DNA of 64,000 nt, taken from NCBI GenBank assembly GCA_964615375.1, contig CAZTOW010000027.1, positions 62,001 to 126,000 of the forward strand, given 5' to 3'. The notes under the pieces are model-generated. The model did no database searches and was not told the origin of the DNA. It saw nothing but the letters and a program-made list of their open reading frames with translations. Shown in pieces: positions 51,074 through 59,613 of the stretch; the stretch's first letter is position 1, and the number at the start of each line of letters is the position of its first letter. The position numbers were made by a program, and so were the translations under genes. The stretch is from CAZKWG01 sp964615375 (GTDB lineage Bacteria; Myxococcota_A; UBA796; CAZKWG01).

Positions 51074-53533
51074 ATGTCCCGCGCGACGCAGGACAATGAT
51101 CCAAGCGCCTTCGTCACCTGGGAGATCCCGCCTGAGCCGCGGACATCTCCGCTCGCCAACCTCGGCCCGCGGCCCGACAGCGAGGCGCCGGAGCCCATCG
51201 CGCTCCTGGGCCGGGGAGGCTCCGGGGAGGTCTGGCGCGCGCACGACCCATCCCTGGACCGCGAGGTGGCGCTCAAGATCCTGCGCGCCGAGCGCGCCCA
51301 GGACCCTGGAGACGTCGCGCGCTTCCTCCACGAGGCCCGCGTCACCGCCGGGCTCCAGCACCCCGGCGTCATCCCGGTCTACGCGCTGGGCACCACCGCC
51401 GACGGGCGTCCCTGCTTCGCCATGCCCGAGGTGCGCGGCCGCACGCTCAAGCAGCGCATCGTCGAGGCCCACGATCCCGGCTCCGACCCGGACGACCGAT
51501 GGAGCTCGCGCCGCCTGCTGGACGCCTTCCACAAGGTCTGCGACACGCTCTCCTTCGCGCACCGGGCGGGCGTGGTCCACCGCGACATCAAGCCGCAGAA
51601 CATCCTGCTGGGCGACTTCGGCGAGGTCTACGTCGCCGACTGGGGCCTCGCCCGCACCCGCCAGGGCGAGCACGAGGGCCTCTCCGCGACCCCCAGCCGC
51701 TACGCCGGCCCGGGCGGGACGCAGTCCGGCACCATCACCGGCACGCCCATCTACATGGCGCCCGAGCAGGCCCGTGGCGAGGACGAGGCCGTCGGGCCGC
51801 GCACGGACGTCTACGCGCTGGGCGTGATGCTCTACGAGATCCTGGTAGGCAGACCGCCGTTCTCGGGCGCGGTGGACCGCGTGCTGGAGGCCGTCATGGA
51901 GGGCCGGCGCGCCTCCTGGCCGGCGGGCGTCCCCGACGAGCTGCGCGAGCTGGCCGAGCGGGCCATGGCCCTGGACCCCCTGCGTCGCCCGGAGGACGCC
52001 TCGGAGGTGGCCCGCGAGGTCGAGCGCTGGCTGGCCGGGGATCGGGCGCGGGAGCGCGCCCTGGCCGTGGTCGCCGAGGGGGAGCAGATGCTGAGGGACG
52101 CCGCCACGCTGCGCGCGCGGTCCTCAGCGGCGGCGGAGCAGGCCGCGCAGCTCCTGGAGACGGTCCCCGAGGCCGCGCCCGTCGAGGAGAAGCTGCCCGG
52201 CTGGGAGCGTGAGGACGAGGCGCTGCGACTGGAGGAGGAGGCCGGGCTCCTGGAGACCGGGGCCGTCCAGAAGCTGTACGCGGCCTTGAACCTGGCCCCC
52301 GAGCTTCCCGAGGCCCACGACCGGCTGGCCACGTACTACCGCGACCAGCAGGCCGCGGCCGAGGCGCGGGGGGATCGCCCCGGCGCGGCGCGGGCCGGGA
52401 TCGGGCTCGCGGCGCACGACCGCGGGCAGCACCGGGCCTGGCGCCGGGGCGAGGGCTCGCTGACCCTGCTCACCGATCCGCCAGGGGCCGAGGCCCTGCT
52501 CTACCGCTACGAGCTGCGCGCCCGCCGCCTGGAGCCGGTCTTCGTGCGCTCGCTGGGCCGCACCCCGCTGCGCCAGATCCCGCTGCCCATGGGGAGCTAC
52601 CGCCTCACCCTGCGCTCGCCAGGGAGGCCCGACGTGCTCTACCCGGTGGAGATCGGCCGCATGGCGCGCTGGGACGGCGTGGCCCCCGGGCACGAGACCC
52701 CCACCGCCGTCCGCCTGCCCGACGCGCTCCGCCCTGACGAGATCTACGTGCCCGCGGGCTGGGCCCGCTTCGGCGGCGATCCGCTCTCGCCCACCGGTTT
52801 CCCCGCCACCCGCCTGTGGCTGGACGCCTTCGTCATCGCGCGGGACCCGGTGACCAACGGAGATTATGTCAAGTTCTTGAACGACCTCGTCGCGCAGGGG
52901 CGGGAGGAGGAGGCCCTGCGGCACGCGCCGCGGGAGCGGGCCGGTCACCACGGCGACGCGGGCACGCAGATCCTCCAGCGCGACCCGGAGGGGCGCTTCC
53001 TGCTGGGCCTGGACGCCGACGGCGACCTCTGGGAGCCCGAACACCCCGTCTGCCTGGTGGGGATCGGCTCGGCCATGGCCTACGCCGACTGGCTCGCCGG
53101 GCGCACCGGCCGCCCCTGGCGCCTGGTGACCGAGTTCGAGCACGAGAAGGCCGCCCGCGGCGTGGACGGGCGCTCCTTCCCCTGGGGAGAGCACTGCGAT
53201 CCCACCTGGACCCGCCTGGCGAACAGCCGCCCCGGCGACCCGCGCCCGGCGCGCGTCGACGAGTTCCCTGGTGACGTGAGCCCCTACGGCGCGCGGCACC
53301 TGGCGGGCAACCTCATCGCCTGGTGCGAGGGGCCCTGGCTGGACCGGATCCCCTTCTCCGACGGGCGGATCCGGCGCCTGCCCACGCCCACCGACGACCA
53401 CGACCTGGTGGTCATGAAAGGCGGCGGCTACTGGCACACGGCGGCGGGGGCGCGGGCGGCGCAGCGCTGGCGCTCCAACGTGATGGCGCGCTCGCAGGGG
53501 GTGGGCATCCGGCTCGCCTGGTCGCTGACCTGA
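51074..53533 (+). CDS. Ser/Thr kinase fused to formylglycine-generating-enzyme-like domain
   Basis: 819 residues. The kinase domain (about 35-300) has LLGRGGSGEVWRAHD, VALKIL, HRDIKPQNILL, VADWGLART (DWG rather than DFG, usual in this subgroup) and GTPIYMAPEQ. A helical segment, a PEGA-like region (LLTDPPGAEALLYRYE) and a C-terminal FGE-sulfatase/SUMF1-like domain (about 550-815: FVIARDPVTNGDYVKFLND, AMAYADWLAGRTGRPWRLVTEFEHEKAARG, GGGYWHTAAGARAAQRW) follow. There is no transmembrane helix, so it is probably cytoplasmic. Such fusions are typical of Myxococcota and Planctomycetota; the FGE-like domain is usually non-catalytic and ligand-binding. Divergent from hutH by 77 bases. Confidence 0.9.
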   Translation: MSRATQDNDPSAFVTWEIPPEPRTSPLANLGPRPDSEAPEPIALLGRGGSGEVWRAHDPSLDREVALKILRAERAQDPGDVARFLHEARVTAGLQHPGVIPVYALGTTADGRPCFAMPEVRGRTLKQRIVEAHDPGSDPDDRWSSRRLLDAFHKVCDTLSFAHRAGVVHRDIKPQNILLGDFGEVYVADWGLARTRQGEHEGLSATPSRYAGPGGTQSGTITGTPIYMAPEQARGEDEAVGPRTDVYALGVMLYEILVGRPPFSGAVDRVLEAVMEGRRASWPAGVPDELRELAERAMALDPLRRPEDASEVAREVERWLAGDRARERALAVVAEGEQMLRDAATLRARSSAAAEQAAQLLETVPEAAPVEEKLPGWEREDEALRLEEEAGLLETGAVQKLYAALNLAPELPEAHDRLATYYRDQQAAAEARGDRPGAARAGIGLAAHDRGQHRAWRRGEGSLTLLTDPPGAEALLYRYELRARRLEPVFVRSLGRTPLRQIPLPMGSYRLTLRSPGRPDVLYPVEIGRMARWDGVAPGHETPTAVRLPDALRPDEIYVPAGWARFGGDPLSPTGFPATRLWLDAFVIARDPVTNGDYVKFLNDLVAQGREEEALRHAPRERAGHHGDAGTQILQRDPEGRFLLGLDADGDLWEPEHPVCLVGIGSAMAYADWLAGRTGRPWRLVTEFEHEKAARGVDGRSFPWGEHCDPTWTRLANSRPGDPRPARVDEFPGDVSPYGARHLAGNLIAWCEGPWLDRIPFSDGRIRRLPTPTDDHDLVVMKGGGYWHTAAGARAAQRWRSNVMARSQGVGIRLAWSLT

Positions 53534-53536
53534 GCC

Positions 53537-54292
53537 TCACTCGCCGAAGGTGGTCTCCTCCCAGCTCGTGCTGCCGTCGGCCTCCAGCGTGATGATCCAG
53601 AGCTGGCCATAGCCGGAGACGTCGGGCTCGGGGTCCAGGGCCAGGGCCTCGAAGAAGTCGGGCAGGGTGTAGGAGTGCCCGCAGTGGATGACCGTCTCGC
53701 CGCCGTGGGTGGCGATGATGTGCATCGCCAGCTCCTCCTCCGGGTCCAGGTCGGTCTGGATGTCCAGACCGTGATCCTCGGCCGTGGGCGTGACCGTCAG
53801 CTGGGTGCGCTGGAGCTCGGTGGCGTAGACCGCGTCGAGCGGGACGTCGGCCATCAGCACGGCGAGCGCCTCGGCGCGGGCCTGGCCCTCCTCAGTGAGC
53901 CCGGGGTCGTCGCCGTCCTCCTCCTTCTCCGCGTGGCGCAGCGCGTAGAGGGTGATGGTGTCGCTGGGCAGGATGACCTCGCCCGTGTCGCCCGTATCGC
54001 CGGTCTCGGCGCTGTCATCGGCGGGCAGGGGCTTGCCGGTCTCGCCGGTCTCCAGGGGCTTGCCGGTCTCGCCGGAGTGCGCGCTGTCGCCCGTGTGCGC
54101 GCTGTCGCCCGTGTGGGTGGGCTCGCCCGTGTGCGCGCTGTCGCGACTGTCGGCGCTGTGCCCGGTGTGGGCGGTCTCCCCGGTCTCTCCGATGATCACC
54201 GGGAGGCCGGTCTCCTCGAGGGTGCCGCCACCCGGCACGCAGGCGGCGAGGAGGGGGAGCAGGAGGAGGTTGCGACGAAGGGGGGACATCAT
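53537..54292 (-). CDS. Histidine-phosphatase-family lipoprotein with repeat stalk
   Basis: 251 residues. Lipoprotein signal (LLLLPLLAAC), a Thr/Gly/Ser/Asp-rich repeat stalk (about 36-105, HTGDSAHTGDSAHSGETGK-like), then a histidine phosphatase domain with LYALRHAEKEED (Arg119-His120) and the second His in HCGHSYTLP. The domain hydrolyses phosphate esters through a phosphohistidine; here it is displayed on the outer face of a membrane. It ends 3 bases from the stop of the kinase-FGE gene, tail to tail, and is last in a run of minus-strand genes with the protease and two kinases. Confidence 0.85.
   Translation of the reverse strand: MMSPLRRNLLLLPLLAACVPGGGTLEETGLPVIIGETGETAHTGHSADSRDSAHTGEPTHTGDSAHTGDSAHSGETGKPLETGETGKPLPADDSAETGDTGDTGEVILPSDTITLYALRHAEKEEDGDDPGLTEEGQARAEALAVLMADVPLDAVYATELQRTQLTVTPTAEDHGLDIQTDLDPEEELAMHIIATHGGETVIHCGHSYTLPDFFEALALDPEPDVSGYGQLWIITLEADGSTSWEETTFGE
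53981..54175 (-). repeat. Degenerate repeat encoding the phosphatase stalk
   Basis: Short units built on Thr-Gly-Asp-Ser-Ala-His and Glu-Thr-Gly-Lys-Pro-Leu, imperfectly repeated. Similar composition to the Asp/Thr/Ala stalk of the lectin protein at 11321. Confidence 0.7.
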
Positions 54293-54339
54293 GGCGGGAT
54301 TGTGACACAGGCGGGGCGGAGGCGCACCCGCGGCGTGCT

Positions 54340-55824
54340 TCAGGGGCTCTGGAGGCGATACCAGCCCTCGGACGCCGCGTCGAAGAACCAGATCTCCCCC
54401 GGCCGCGTCAGCGCCAGGAGCCCGGTGGGCGTCGGGTAGATTGCGACGTTGTTCGTGCTGGCGTCCACGACCTTTTCGTTCATCAGGTCCGTGATCGACC
54501 CGTCCGTCATGAGCCCGTAGGCGCGCTGCTGAAAGCAGGCGAGCTGACGCACCCCGGTGAGGACCGGCTCACCGTCGTTGGCGAGCTCCGTCCCGTCGTG
54601 GATCCACACGCGCTCCCCCCGGCGCAGCAGCGCGAGCCCGGTACAGGCCAGCACCTCCTCCGTGCCGGTCAGGTGGAGATCCTCCCAGGAGCCACCCTTG
54701 AAGCGCTTGACCGCGCCGTCGCGCGTGAGCGCCCAGACCTGACCGCGCGAGGCCGCCACCTGGGCGTTCGCCGAGGGGCTCAGCGAGGTCCAGTGCTGGT
54801 CGCCGTCGTAGCGGAGCAGCCGCCCGGTGTCGCTCTCGACGACGTACATGCTGCCCGTCTCATCGTCCACGGCGATGTCCGCGTTGTTGGTCCCGCTCTC
54901 GGTGTCCGACCAGGCGCCCTCCTCCGAGAGGTGCCCGATGGCCCCATTCTTCAGCAGCACGTAGGAGTCCCCCTGCGGGCCGACCACCACCTCGTCCACC
55001 AGCCCGAGCTCGAAGGGGCGGGCGATCTCATGGCGGATGACCTGGGCGGGCTGCGCGGCGGGCGTGGTGACGGAGACGCTCGCCTGCGCCTGCGCCTGGG
55101 CGACGGGGCTCTGCTCGCCCTCGCGCAGGCTGGCCAGCCAGAGGAGGGCCGTTGTGGAGGGGATCGCCAGCTTGGTCGTCTCGTCCGCCCGCAGGATGGC
55201 CACGTTGACGCCGATCACCTCCCCCCGAGCGTCCACCAGGGGCCCCCCGCTGGAGCCGGGTTGCATGTTGGCGTTGTGCTCGAGCAGGGCCAGGGCGCCA
55301 TCGTCCGCGCGATAGAGGGCGGTGATCGCCCCGGGACGAAGGGAGACCGGAGGGTCGGACATCTCGCCGCCCAGGGCGCGGACGTGTCCCATGGGGAACC
55401 CGACGGCCACCACCCCCTGGGTCTCGAAGAGATCGGTGCGGGAGCTCAGGGTGAGCGCGCGGCCGGTCGCGGAGGGCACCATCAGCAGCGCGAGGTCCAT
55501 GTCAGCGTCCGTGGCGGCGACCCATCCACGCACCGACGCGGCCTCCCGCGTGCCGCTGTCCAGGACCAGCTCCACCGCGGCGCCGACCCCACGCTCACCG
55601 AGCACGTGGGCGTTGGTCATCACCAGCTCATCAGCGACGAAGAAGCCAGAGCCCTCACCATCCGACGAGCGGATGAGCACGGTTCCTCGCTTCAGATCCT
55701 GGACCAGCGCGGCGCTGAGCGCGGCGCTATCGGCGGAGGAGCCGGCGATGACAGAGGATCTCTCCTGCGCCAGGGCCGGCGCGGCCAGGAGCCCGAGGAT
55801 CAGCGCAAGCGAAAGGCGAGACAT
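54340..55824 (-). CDS. Secreted trypsin-like serine protease with C-terminal propeller-like region
   Basis: 494 residues. Signal peptide (LALILGLLAAPALA). The chymotrypsin-fold protease domain (about 25-230) has the full triad: His in VMTNAHVLGE, Asp in ATDADMDLALL, Ser in NMQPGSSGGPLVD. The C-terminal half (about 270-494) is a run of short strand repeats (AVDDETGSMYVVESDTGRLL, GQVWALTRDGAVKRF, RVWIHDGTEL) suggesting a beta-propeller, as in DegP-like sensors without a PDZ. Probably a periplasmic or secreted protease that senses or processes envelope proteins. Same strand as, and 31 bases downstream of, the FHA-kinase gene. Confidence 0.88.
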   Translation of the reverse strand: MSRLSLALILGLLAAPALAQERSSVIAGSSADSAALSAALVQDLKRGTVLIRSSDGEGSGFFVADELVMTNAHVLGERGVGAAVELVLDSGTREAASVRGWVAATDADMDLALLMVPSATGRALTLSSRTDLFETQGVVAVGFPMGHVRALGGEMSDPPVSLRPGAITALYRADDGALALLEHNANMQPGSSGGPLVDARGEVIGVNVAILRADETTKLAIPSTTALLWLASLREGEQSPVAQAQAQASVSVTTPAAQPAQVIRHEIARPFELGLVDEVVVGPQGDSYVLLKNGAIGHLSEEGAWSDTESGTNNADIAVDDETGSMYVVESDTGRLLRYDGDQHWTSLSPSANAQVAASRGQVWALTRDGAVKRFKGGSWEDLHLTGTEEVLACTGLALLRRGERVWIHDGTELANDGEPVLTGVRQLACFQQRAYGLMTDGSITDLMNEKVVDASTNNVAIYPTPTGLLALTRPGEIWFFDAASEGWYRLQSP

Positions 55825-55855
55825 ACAACCTCCAGTGGATCCCTTCCAAATTGTT

Positions 55856-57079
55856 TCAGTTTAAACTTTCGGCGCCCTCGACCACAAAGGACAGGCGCCC
55901 GAAGGAGAGCACGTCCCCTGGCGCGATCCGGCGCGCCTGCCCGCGGGGCAGCGGGGACTGGTTGACGAAGGTGCCGTTGGCGCTGTCCCGGTCGGTCACG
56001 ACGAGCCCGCCCCCGTCGAAGCTCAGCTCGGCGTGCAGTCGGCTCACCCAGCGCCGGAGCTGGTTGCGCTCCTGATCGGTGAGGTCCACCTCCGGGCCGT
56101 CTCCCTGCCCGGCGCGATCCCTCCGCCCGACGCGGGTGATCCCGTAGCGGATGGGGTAGCGCATCCCGGGCAGGTCGCCATTGATGCAGCGGATCCAGGC
56201 CACCGGCTGGCCCTGGCCCTCCACCTCATGACGGACCCAGGCCAGACGCCGCAGGAGCTCGTTGGCCGAGCCGAGCCGGTCCTGGGGCTCCGGCGTGGTC
56301 ATGTCCCGCAGGAGCTCGCGCAGCGCGACCGGCCAGTCCACCCCCGGGTCCAGCGGGAGGCAGCGCTCCTTCAGCGAGAGGATGCGGAAGATGGCGTTCC
56401 GCCCCCCGCCGGCCTCCTGGACATTGTAGGGGATGTGCCCGATCAGCGCCTCGTACAGCACGACACCGAGCGAGAAGATGTCCCAGCGGACCGGGTCCAG
56501 ATCGTTGGTGGAGATCCACTCCGGCGGCGTGTAGAGCACGGTGCCGAGCGCGATCCCCGCCTCGGTCAGGCGCGTCCGCCCGGACTCCAGCGCGATGCCG
56601 AAGTCCACCAGCCGGCTGCGGAAGCGCCGCAGCCCGGCCCCCTCCTCCGGCTGGAGCAGGATGTTCGCCGGCTTGAGGTCGCGGTGGCAGATCCCTCGCG
56701 CGTGGATGTACTCCAGCGCCTGCCCGAGCTGGTCGCCGAGCGAGAGCACATCCCCCACCCCGAGCGGCCCCCCCTGCGCAAGGCGCACGTCGAGCCCGCT
56801 GCCCTCCACGTACTCCATGACCAGGCAGGGCGGGTCGTGATCGAGCAGCACGTCCAGGAGCTGAACCACCCCCGGGTGAGCCAGCGCGCGAAGGATGCGC
56901 GCCTCGCGGGCGAAGCGCTCGTCCTGCTGAGGCATCACGGCCCCGCCTCGGAGCACCTTGAGCGCTCCGAGGCGCTCGGGGTGCTGGTGATGATGGCAGC
57001 GGAAGACCATCCCAACCCCGCCCTCACCCACGCGGCGGTCGATCTCCCAGGGCCCGATTCGGCGTCCGTCGAGGTTCAC
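55856..57079 (-). CDS. Ser/Thr protein kinase with C-terminal FHA domain
   Basis: 407 residues. Kinase (about 8-290): VGEGGVGMVFRC (P-loop), ALKVLRGG (Lys), CHRDLKPANILLQ (catalytic loop), LVDFGIALES (DFG) and GTVLYTPPEW. The C-terminal FHA domain (about 310-405) has TRVGRRD, VSRLHAELSFDG and RDSANGTFVNQ, which binds phosphothreonine. No membrane helix. A kinase with its own FHA can bind its phosphorylated partners or itself. It lies 8 bases downstream of the next kinase gene and probably shares its operon. Confidence 0.92.
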   Translation of the reverse strand: MNLDGRRIGPWEIDRRVGEGGVGMVFRCHHHQHPERLGALKVLRGGAVMPQQDERFAREARILRALAHPGVVQLLDVLLDHDPPCLVMEYVEGSGLDVRLAQGGPLGVGDVLSLGDQLGQALEYIHARGICHRDLKPANILLQPEEGAGLRRFRSRLVDFGIALESGRTRLTEAGIALGTVLYTPPEWISTNDLDPVRWDIFSLGVVLYEALIGHIPYNVQEAGGGRNAIFRILSLKERCLPLDPGVDWPVALRELLRDMTTPEPQDRLGSANELLRRLAWVRHEVEGQGQPVAWIRCINGDLPGMRYPIRYGITRVGRRDRAGQGDGPEVDLTDQERNQLRRWVSRLHAELSFDGGGLVVTDRDSANGTFVNQSPLPRGQARRIAPGDVLSFGRLSFVVEGAESLN

Positions 57080-57087
57080 CGCACACC

Positions 57088-58926
57088 TCAGCAGGGGTCG
57101 ATCTGGTCGAAGGTCCAGCCCATGGCGCTCGCCCAGGCGTCAGTGTCCCCCTGCTGCACGGCCTTCTTGAGCCGGCGGGAGACCTCGCGCGCCTCCGACG
57201 TCTTCATGCTGCTGTGGCAGGAGCCGCCGTCCTCGAAGACCAGGCGGCGAGAGCGCCACCGCGTCTTCTGGCTCATCTCGCCCACCGTCCCGCAGAGGTT
57301 CGTGAACACGATGATCTGCATGGCGGCGAGCGCCTGCCCGTCCGCGTGATTGGCGGCGTGCTGCAGCAGCTCGAAGTAGTCCTTCCACTCACCCTTGACG
57401 ACGATGTCCCACTGCCAGGGGTCACCGGGGACCGGGCGGAAGCTGACCCCCTTGATGATGTCGCCATCCACGAGGTCCGCGTTCAGGCTGGCCTGGGAGC
57501 GGGCGACCTCCACCTTGAGCGACTCGTGCTCCTTTGCCTCGCAGGCGCTCAGCTTGTCGAGACATTCCTGGGGCGCGGAGAACGCGCCGATCCCAGCCAG
57601 CGCCCCCGTCGCCGCGTGGCAGAGGTCCGTGGACACGAGCTGCTCGATCTTCTGCAGCTCAGCCTGCACGGGTGTCCCCAGCGCCAGGCGCTCGCGGGCG
57701 CAGGTCTGCACGCCGGCCGGCTCCACCGAGGCGTCCAGAGACCCGTAAGCCAGGAGCGCCGAGTTGAAGCGGCACTCCCGCCAGGCGGCGGCGGCGTCCA
57801 GGAAGGGCTGTGTGGCCCCCTCGTCCGAACACGCCACCGGACCGGCAGGCGCCTCCGGCTCCGCGGCGACCTCTGCGCCAGCGGTCGCGGCGTCCTGCCC
57901 GGGCTCCTTGACCTTCGCCGCCGCGTCGATGAGCGGGGGCACGAGCATCGCGATCAGCCCGCCGCAGGCCAGGAGCGTGCAGAGGGCCCCCCCGAAGGTC
58001 AAGCCCAGATAGAGCCCAGAGCGCCGACGGCCCTCAGGCGCGGGGGCGGGGCGCGGCGCGGGCGGCACCCGGGGCGCCGGGGCGCGCTCCAACACCGGGC
58101 TCGCGCCCGAGAGCGAGCGCAGCAGCGCCAGCGCCTGCCCTGCGTTGGCGGGCCGCTCCGCGAGATCACGGGCCGTCAGGCGGCGGATCAGCTCGGAGAG
58201 CCAGGCCGGCACGTCCTCCCGCAGCGCGCGGGGATCGGTGACCTGCCCGCCCAGGTGCCAGTTCATGCGCGCCGGCAGGCTCCCCTCCGGGCAGGCGGCG
58301 CGACCGGTGAGCATCTCCCAGGCCACCAGTCCAACAGCGTAGACGTCCACCGCGGGCGTCGCCCGCTGCCCGTCCCAGACCTCCGGGGCCATGTAGTCCC
58401 AGGTGCCGGACCCGAGCTGCCCCGTCTGGGAGGCCTTGGTGCCGTCCGCCGCGCGCGCGATCCCGAAGTCCAGCAGCTTCACCCGACCGTCCTCCGTCAG
58501 GAACACGTTGGACGGCTTCAGGTCACGGTGGACCACGGGCACCGCCTGGGCGTGGGCGTGCATCAGGGCGTCCAGCATCTGGTCGAGGACCGAGATGACC
58601 GCGTCCACCGCCATCGGCCCGCCCGCCAGGCGCCGCTGGAGGTCCTGGCCCTCGAGGTACTCCAGAATGAGCGCAGCGCCACCCTGCCAGATCACCAGAT
58701 CCCGGAACTGCACGATGCCCGGGTGGTGGAGCTGCGTGAGGATCTTGCGCTCCTGCCGCAGCGCGTCCACGAACACCGGATCGCTGGCCAGGACCGGGTG
58801 AACGAGCTTGACCGCCACCTGATAGGACGGATCGTGCAGATCCGCGCCCCGGAACACCACGCCGTAGGTGCCCCGACCGAGCTCGCCGAGCAGCTTGAAG
58901 TGACCGACCGTGTCGTGCTGAGTCAT
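57088..58926 (-). CDS. Membrane-spanning Ser/Thr protein kinase
   Basis: 612 residues from the ATG at 58926. N-terminal kinase domain (about 10-270): LGRGTYGVVFRG, VAVKLVHP, VVHRDLKPSNVFL, LLDFGIARAAD and GTWDYMAPEVWDG. Pro/Ala-rich linker, one membrane helix (LYLGLTFGGALCTLLACGGLIAMLV, about 330-355) and an extracytoplasmic domain (about 375-612) with several Cys pairs (VACSDEGATQPF, VSTDLCHAATGAL, FTNLCGTVGEMS). The outer part is unfamiliar, presumably a sensor. First gene of a likely four-gene operon with FHA kinase, protease and histidine phosphatase. Confidence 0.9.
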   Translation of the reverse strand: MTQHDTVGHFKLLGELGRGTYGVVFRGADLHDPSYQVAVKLVHPVLASDPVFVDALRQERKILTQLHHPGIVQFRDLVIWQGGAALILEYLEGQDLQRRLAGGPMAVDAVISVLDQMLDALMHAHAQAVPVVHRDLKPSNVFLTEDGRVKLLDFGIARAADGTKASQTGQLGSGTWDYMAPEVWDGQRATPAVDVYAVGLVAWEMLTGRAACPEGSLPARMNWHLGGQVTDPRALREDVPAWLSELIRRLTARDLAERPANAGQALALLRSLSGASPVLERAPAPRVPPAPRPAPAPEGRRRSGLYLGLTFGGALCTLLACGGLIAMLVPPLIDAAAKVKEPGQDAATAGAEVAAEPEAPAGPVACSDEGATQPFLDAAAAWRECRFNSALLAYGSLDASVEPAGVQTCARERLALGTPVQAELQKIEQLVSTDLCHAATGALAGIGAFSAPQECLDKLSACEAKEHESLKVEVARSQASLNADLVDGDIIKGVSFRPVPGDPWQWDIVVKGEWKDYFELLQHAANHADGQALAAMQIIVFTNLCGTVGEMSQKTRWRSRRLVFEDGGSCHSSMKTSEAREVSRRLKKAVQQGDTDAWASAMGWTFDQIDPC

Positions 58927-59091
58927 CGCGACCTCACCCTCACCTGGGAATGGCGCGAGCCGGCCGGGCTGTGATCGCGTCCGGCGCGATCTCACGCCCG
59001 GTGGCGGGGCGCGGCGGCATGTAGGATCCGTGAAGGGTGCGCCCCTCGAACACTGAACATACGATCCCCATTGAAAGGGATCGAAAATCCC
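58927..59091. promoter_or_regulatory. Divergent region between kinase operon and phage-tail cluster
   Basis: About 165 bases hold the start regions of both divergent units. No clean -35/-10 pair or terminator stands out. No capsid, portal or terminase gene precedes the tail genes. Confidence 0.4.
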
Positions 59092-59595
59092 GTGATTCTC
59101 AGCGCCATCCGCACCGAGATCCTGTCCTGGCTCAGCCCGTTGCTGGACTGTCCCGCGACCTGGACGGATCCGGCCGCGAGCGGCGGGGCGCAGCCGCCCT
59201 ACGCCGTGCTGCAGCTCCGGCGCGTCGATCGGATGGGCGCGGACGAGCTGCGCGCGGACGGCGGCCCCGACGAGGTCCGCGTGGTGGGCTCGCGCCTCGT
59301 GACCGTGCGCGCGCTCGCCTACGGGCCCGACGCGCTGGACCGGCTCTGCGGGGTCCAGTCTTCTACTAGTATTCCTAGTATTCGAGGGAACCTGGGCGGC
59401 GGCCTCAGCCTGCTCGGGGATAGCGGCGTCGTCTCGGAGAGCGACGGCAGCGTCGCCAGCCTGGAGCTCCGCTTCCTGGTCCCCTTCGAGGCCCTGGACC
59501 GCCCGGGGGAGATCACCCGCGCCCTGGTGGACGTCGAGGTCCGACGCCCCGACGGGAGCCCCGGCCTCACCGACACCGTCGAATTCTCACGCTAA
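59092..59595 (+). CDS. Phage neck/tail-terminator-like protein
   Basis: 167 residues from GTG 59092 (AAAGGGA 11-16 bases upstream); a TTG at 59071 would add seven residues. Layout matches phage neck-terminator (gp12-like) proteins: a helical N-terminus (ILSAIRTEILSWLSPLL), a conserved YAVLQLRRVD strand, a beta-rich centre and a C-terminal beta strand region (VDVEVRRPDGSPG). It would cap the tail tube and sheath. It is the first gene of the tail cluster. A patch of rare codons with the CTAR-N5-YTAG palindrome, a tandem CTAGTATTC repeat, occurs in its centre. Confidence 0.72.
   Translation: MILSAIRTEILSWLSPLLDCPATWTDPAASGGAQPPYAVLQLRRVDRMGADELRADGGPDEVRVVGSRLVTVRALAYGPDALDRLCGVQSSTSIPSIRGNLGGGLSLLGDSGVVSESDGSVASLELRFLVPFEALDRPGEITRALVDVEVRRPDGSPGLTDTVEFSR
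59366..59378. repeat. CTAR-N5-YTAG dispersed palindrome, site 5
   Basis: CTAG-TATTC-CTAG, part of a perfect tandem duplication of CTAGTATTC (59366-59383) inside the neck-protein gene. Here the half-sites are not in the Leu-codon frame (read ACT AGT ATT CCT AGT ATT), so the pattern is not a codon effect. Confidence 0.75.
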
Positions 59596-59613
59596 CGCAG
59601 CAGGAGCCAGCCC

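Noticed and set aside
11321..54175. CRISPR-like arrays
   Set aside because: The tandem repeats at 11321, 40340, 44179 and 53981 are short, in frame, inside genes and lack unique spacers.
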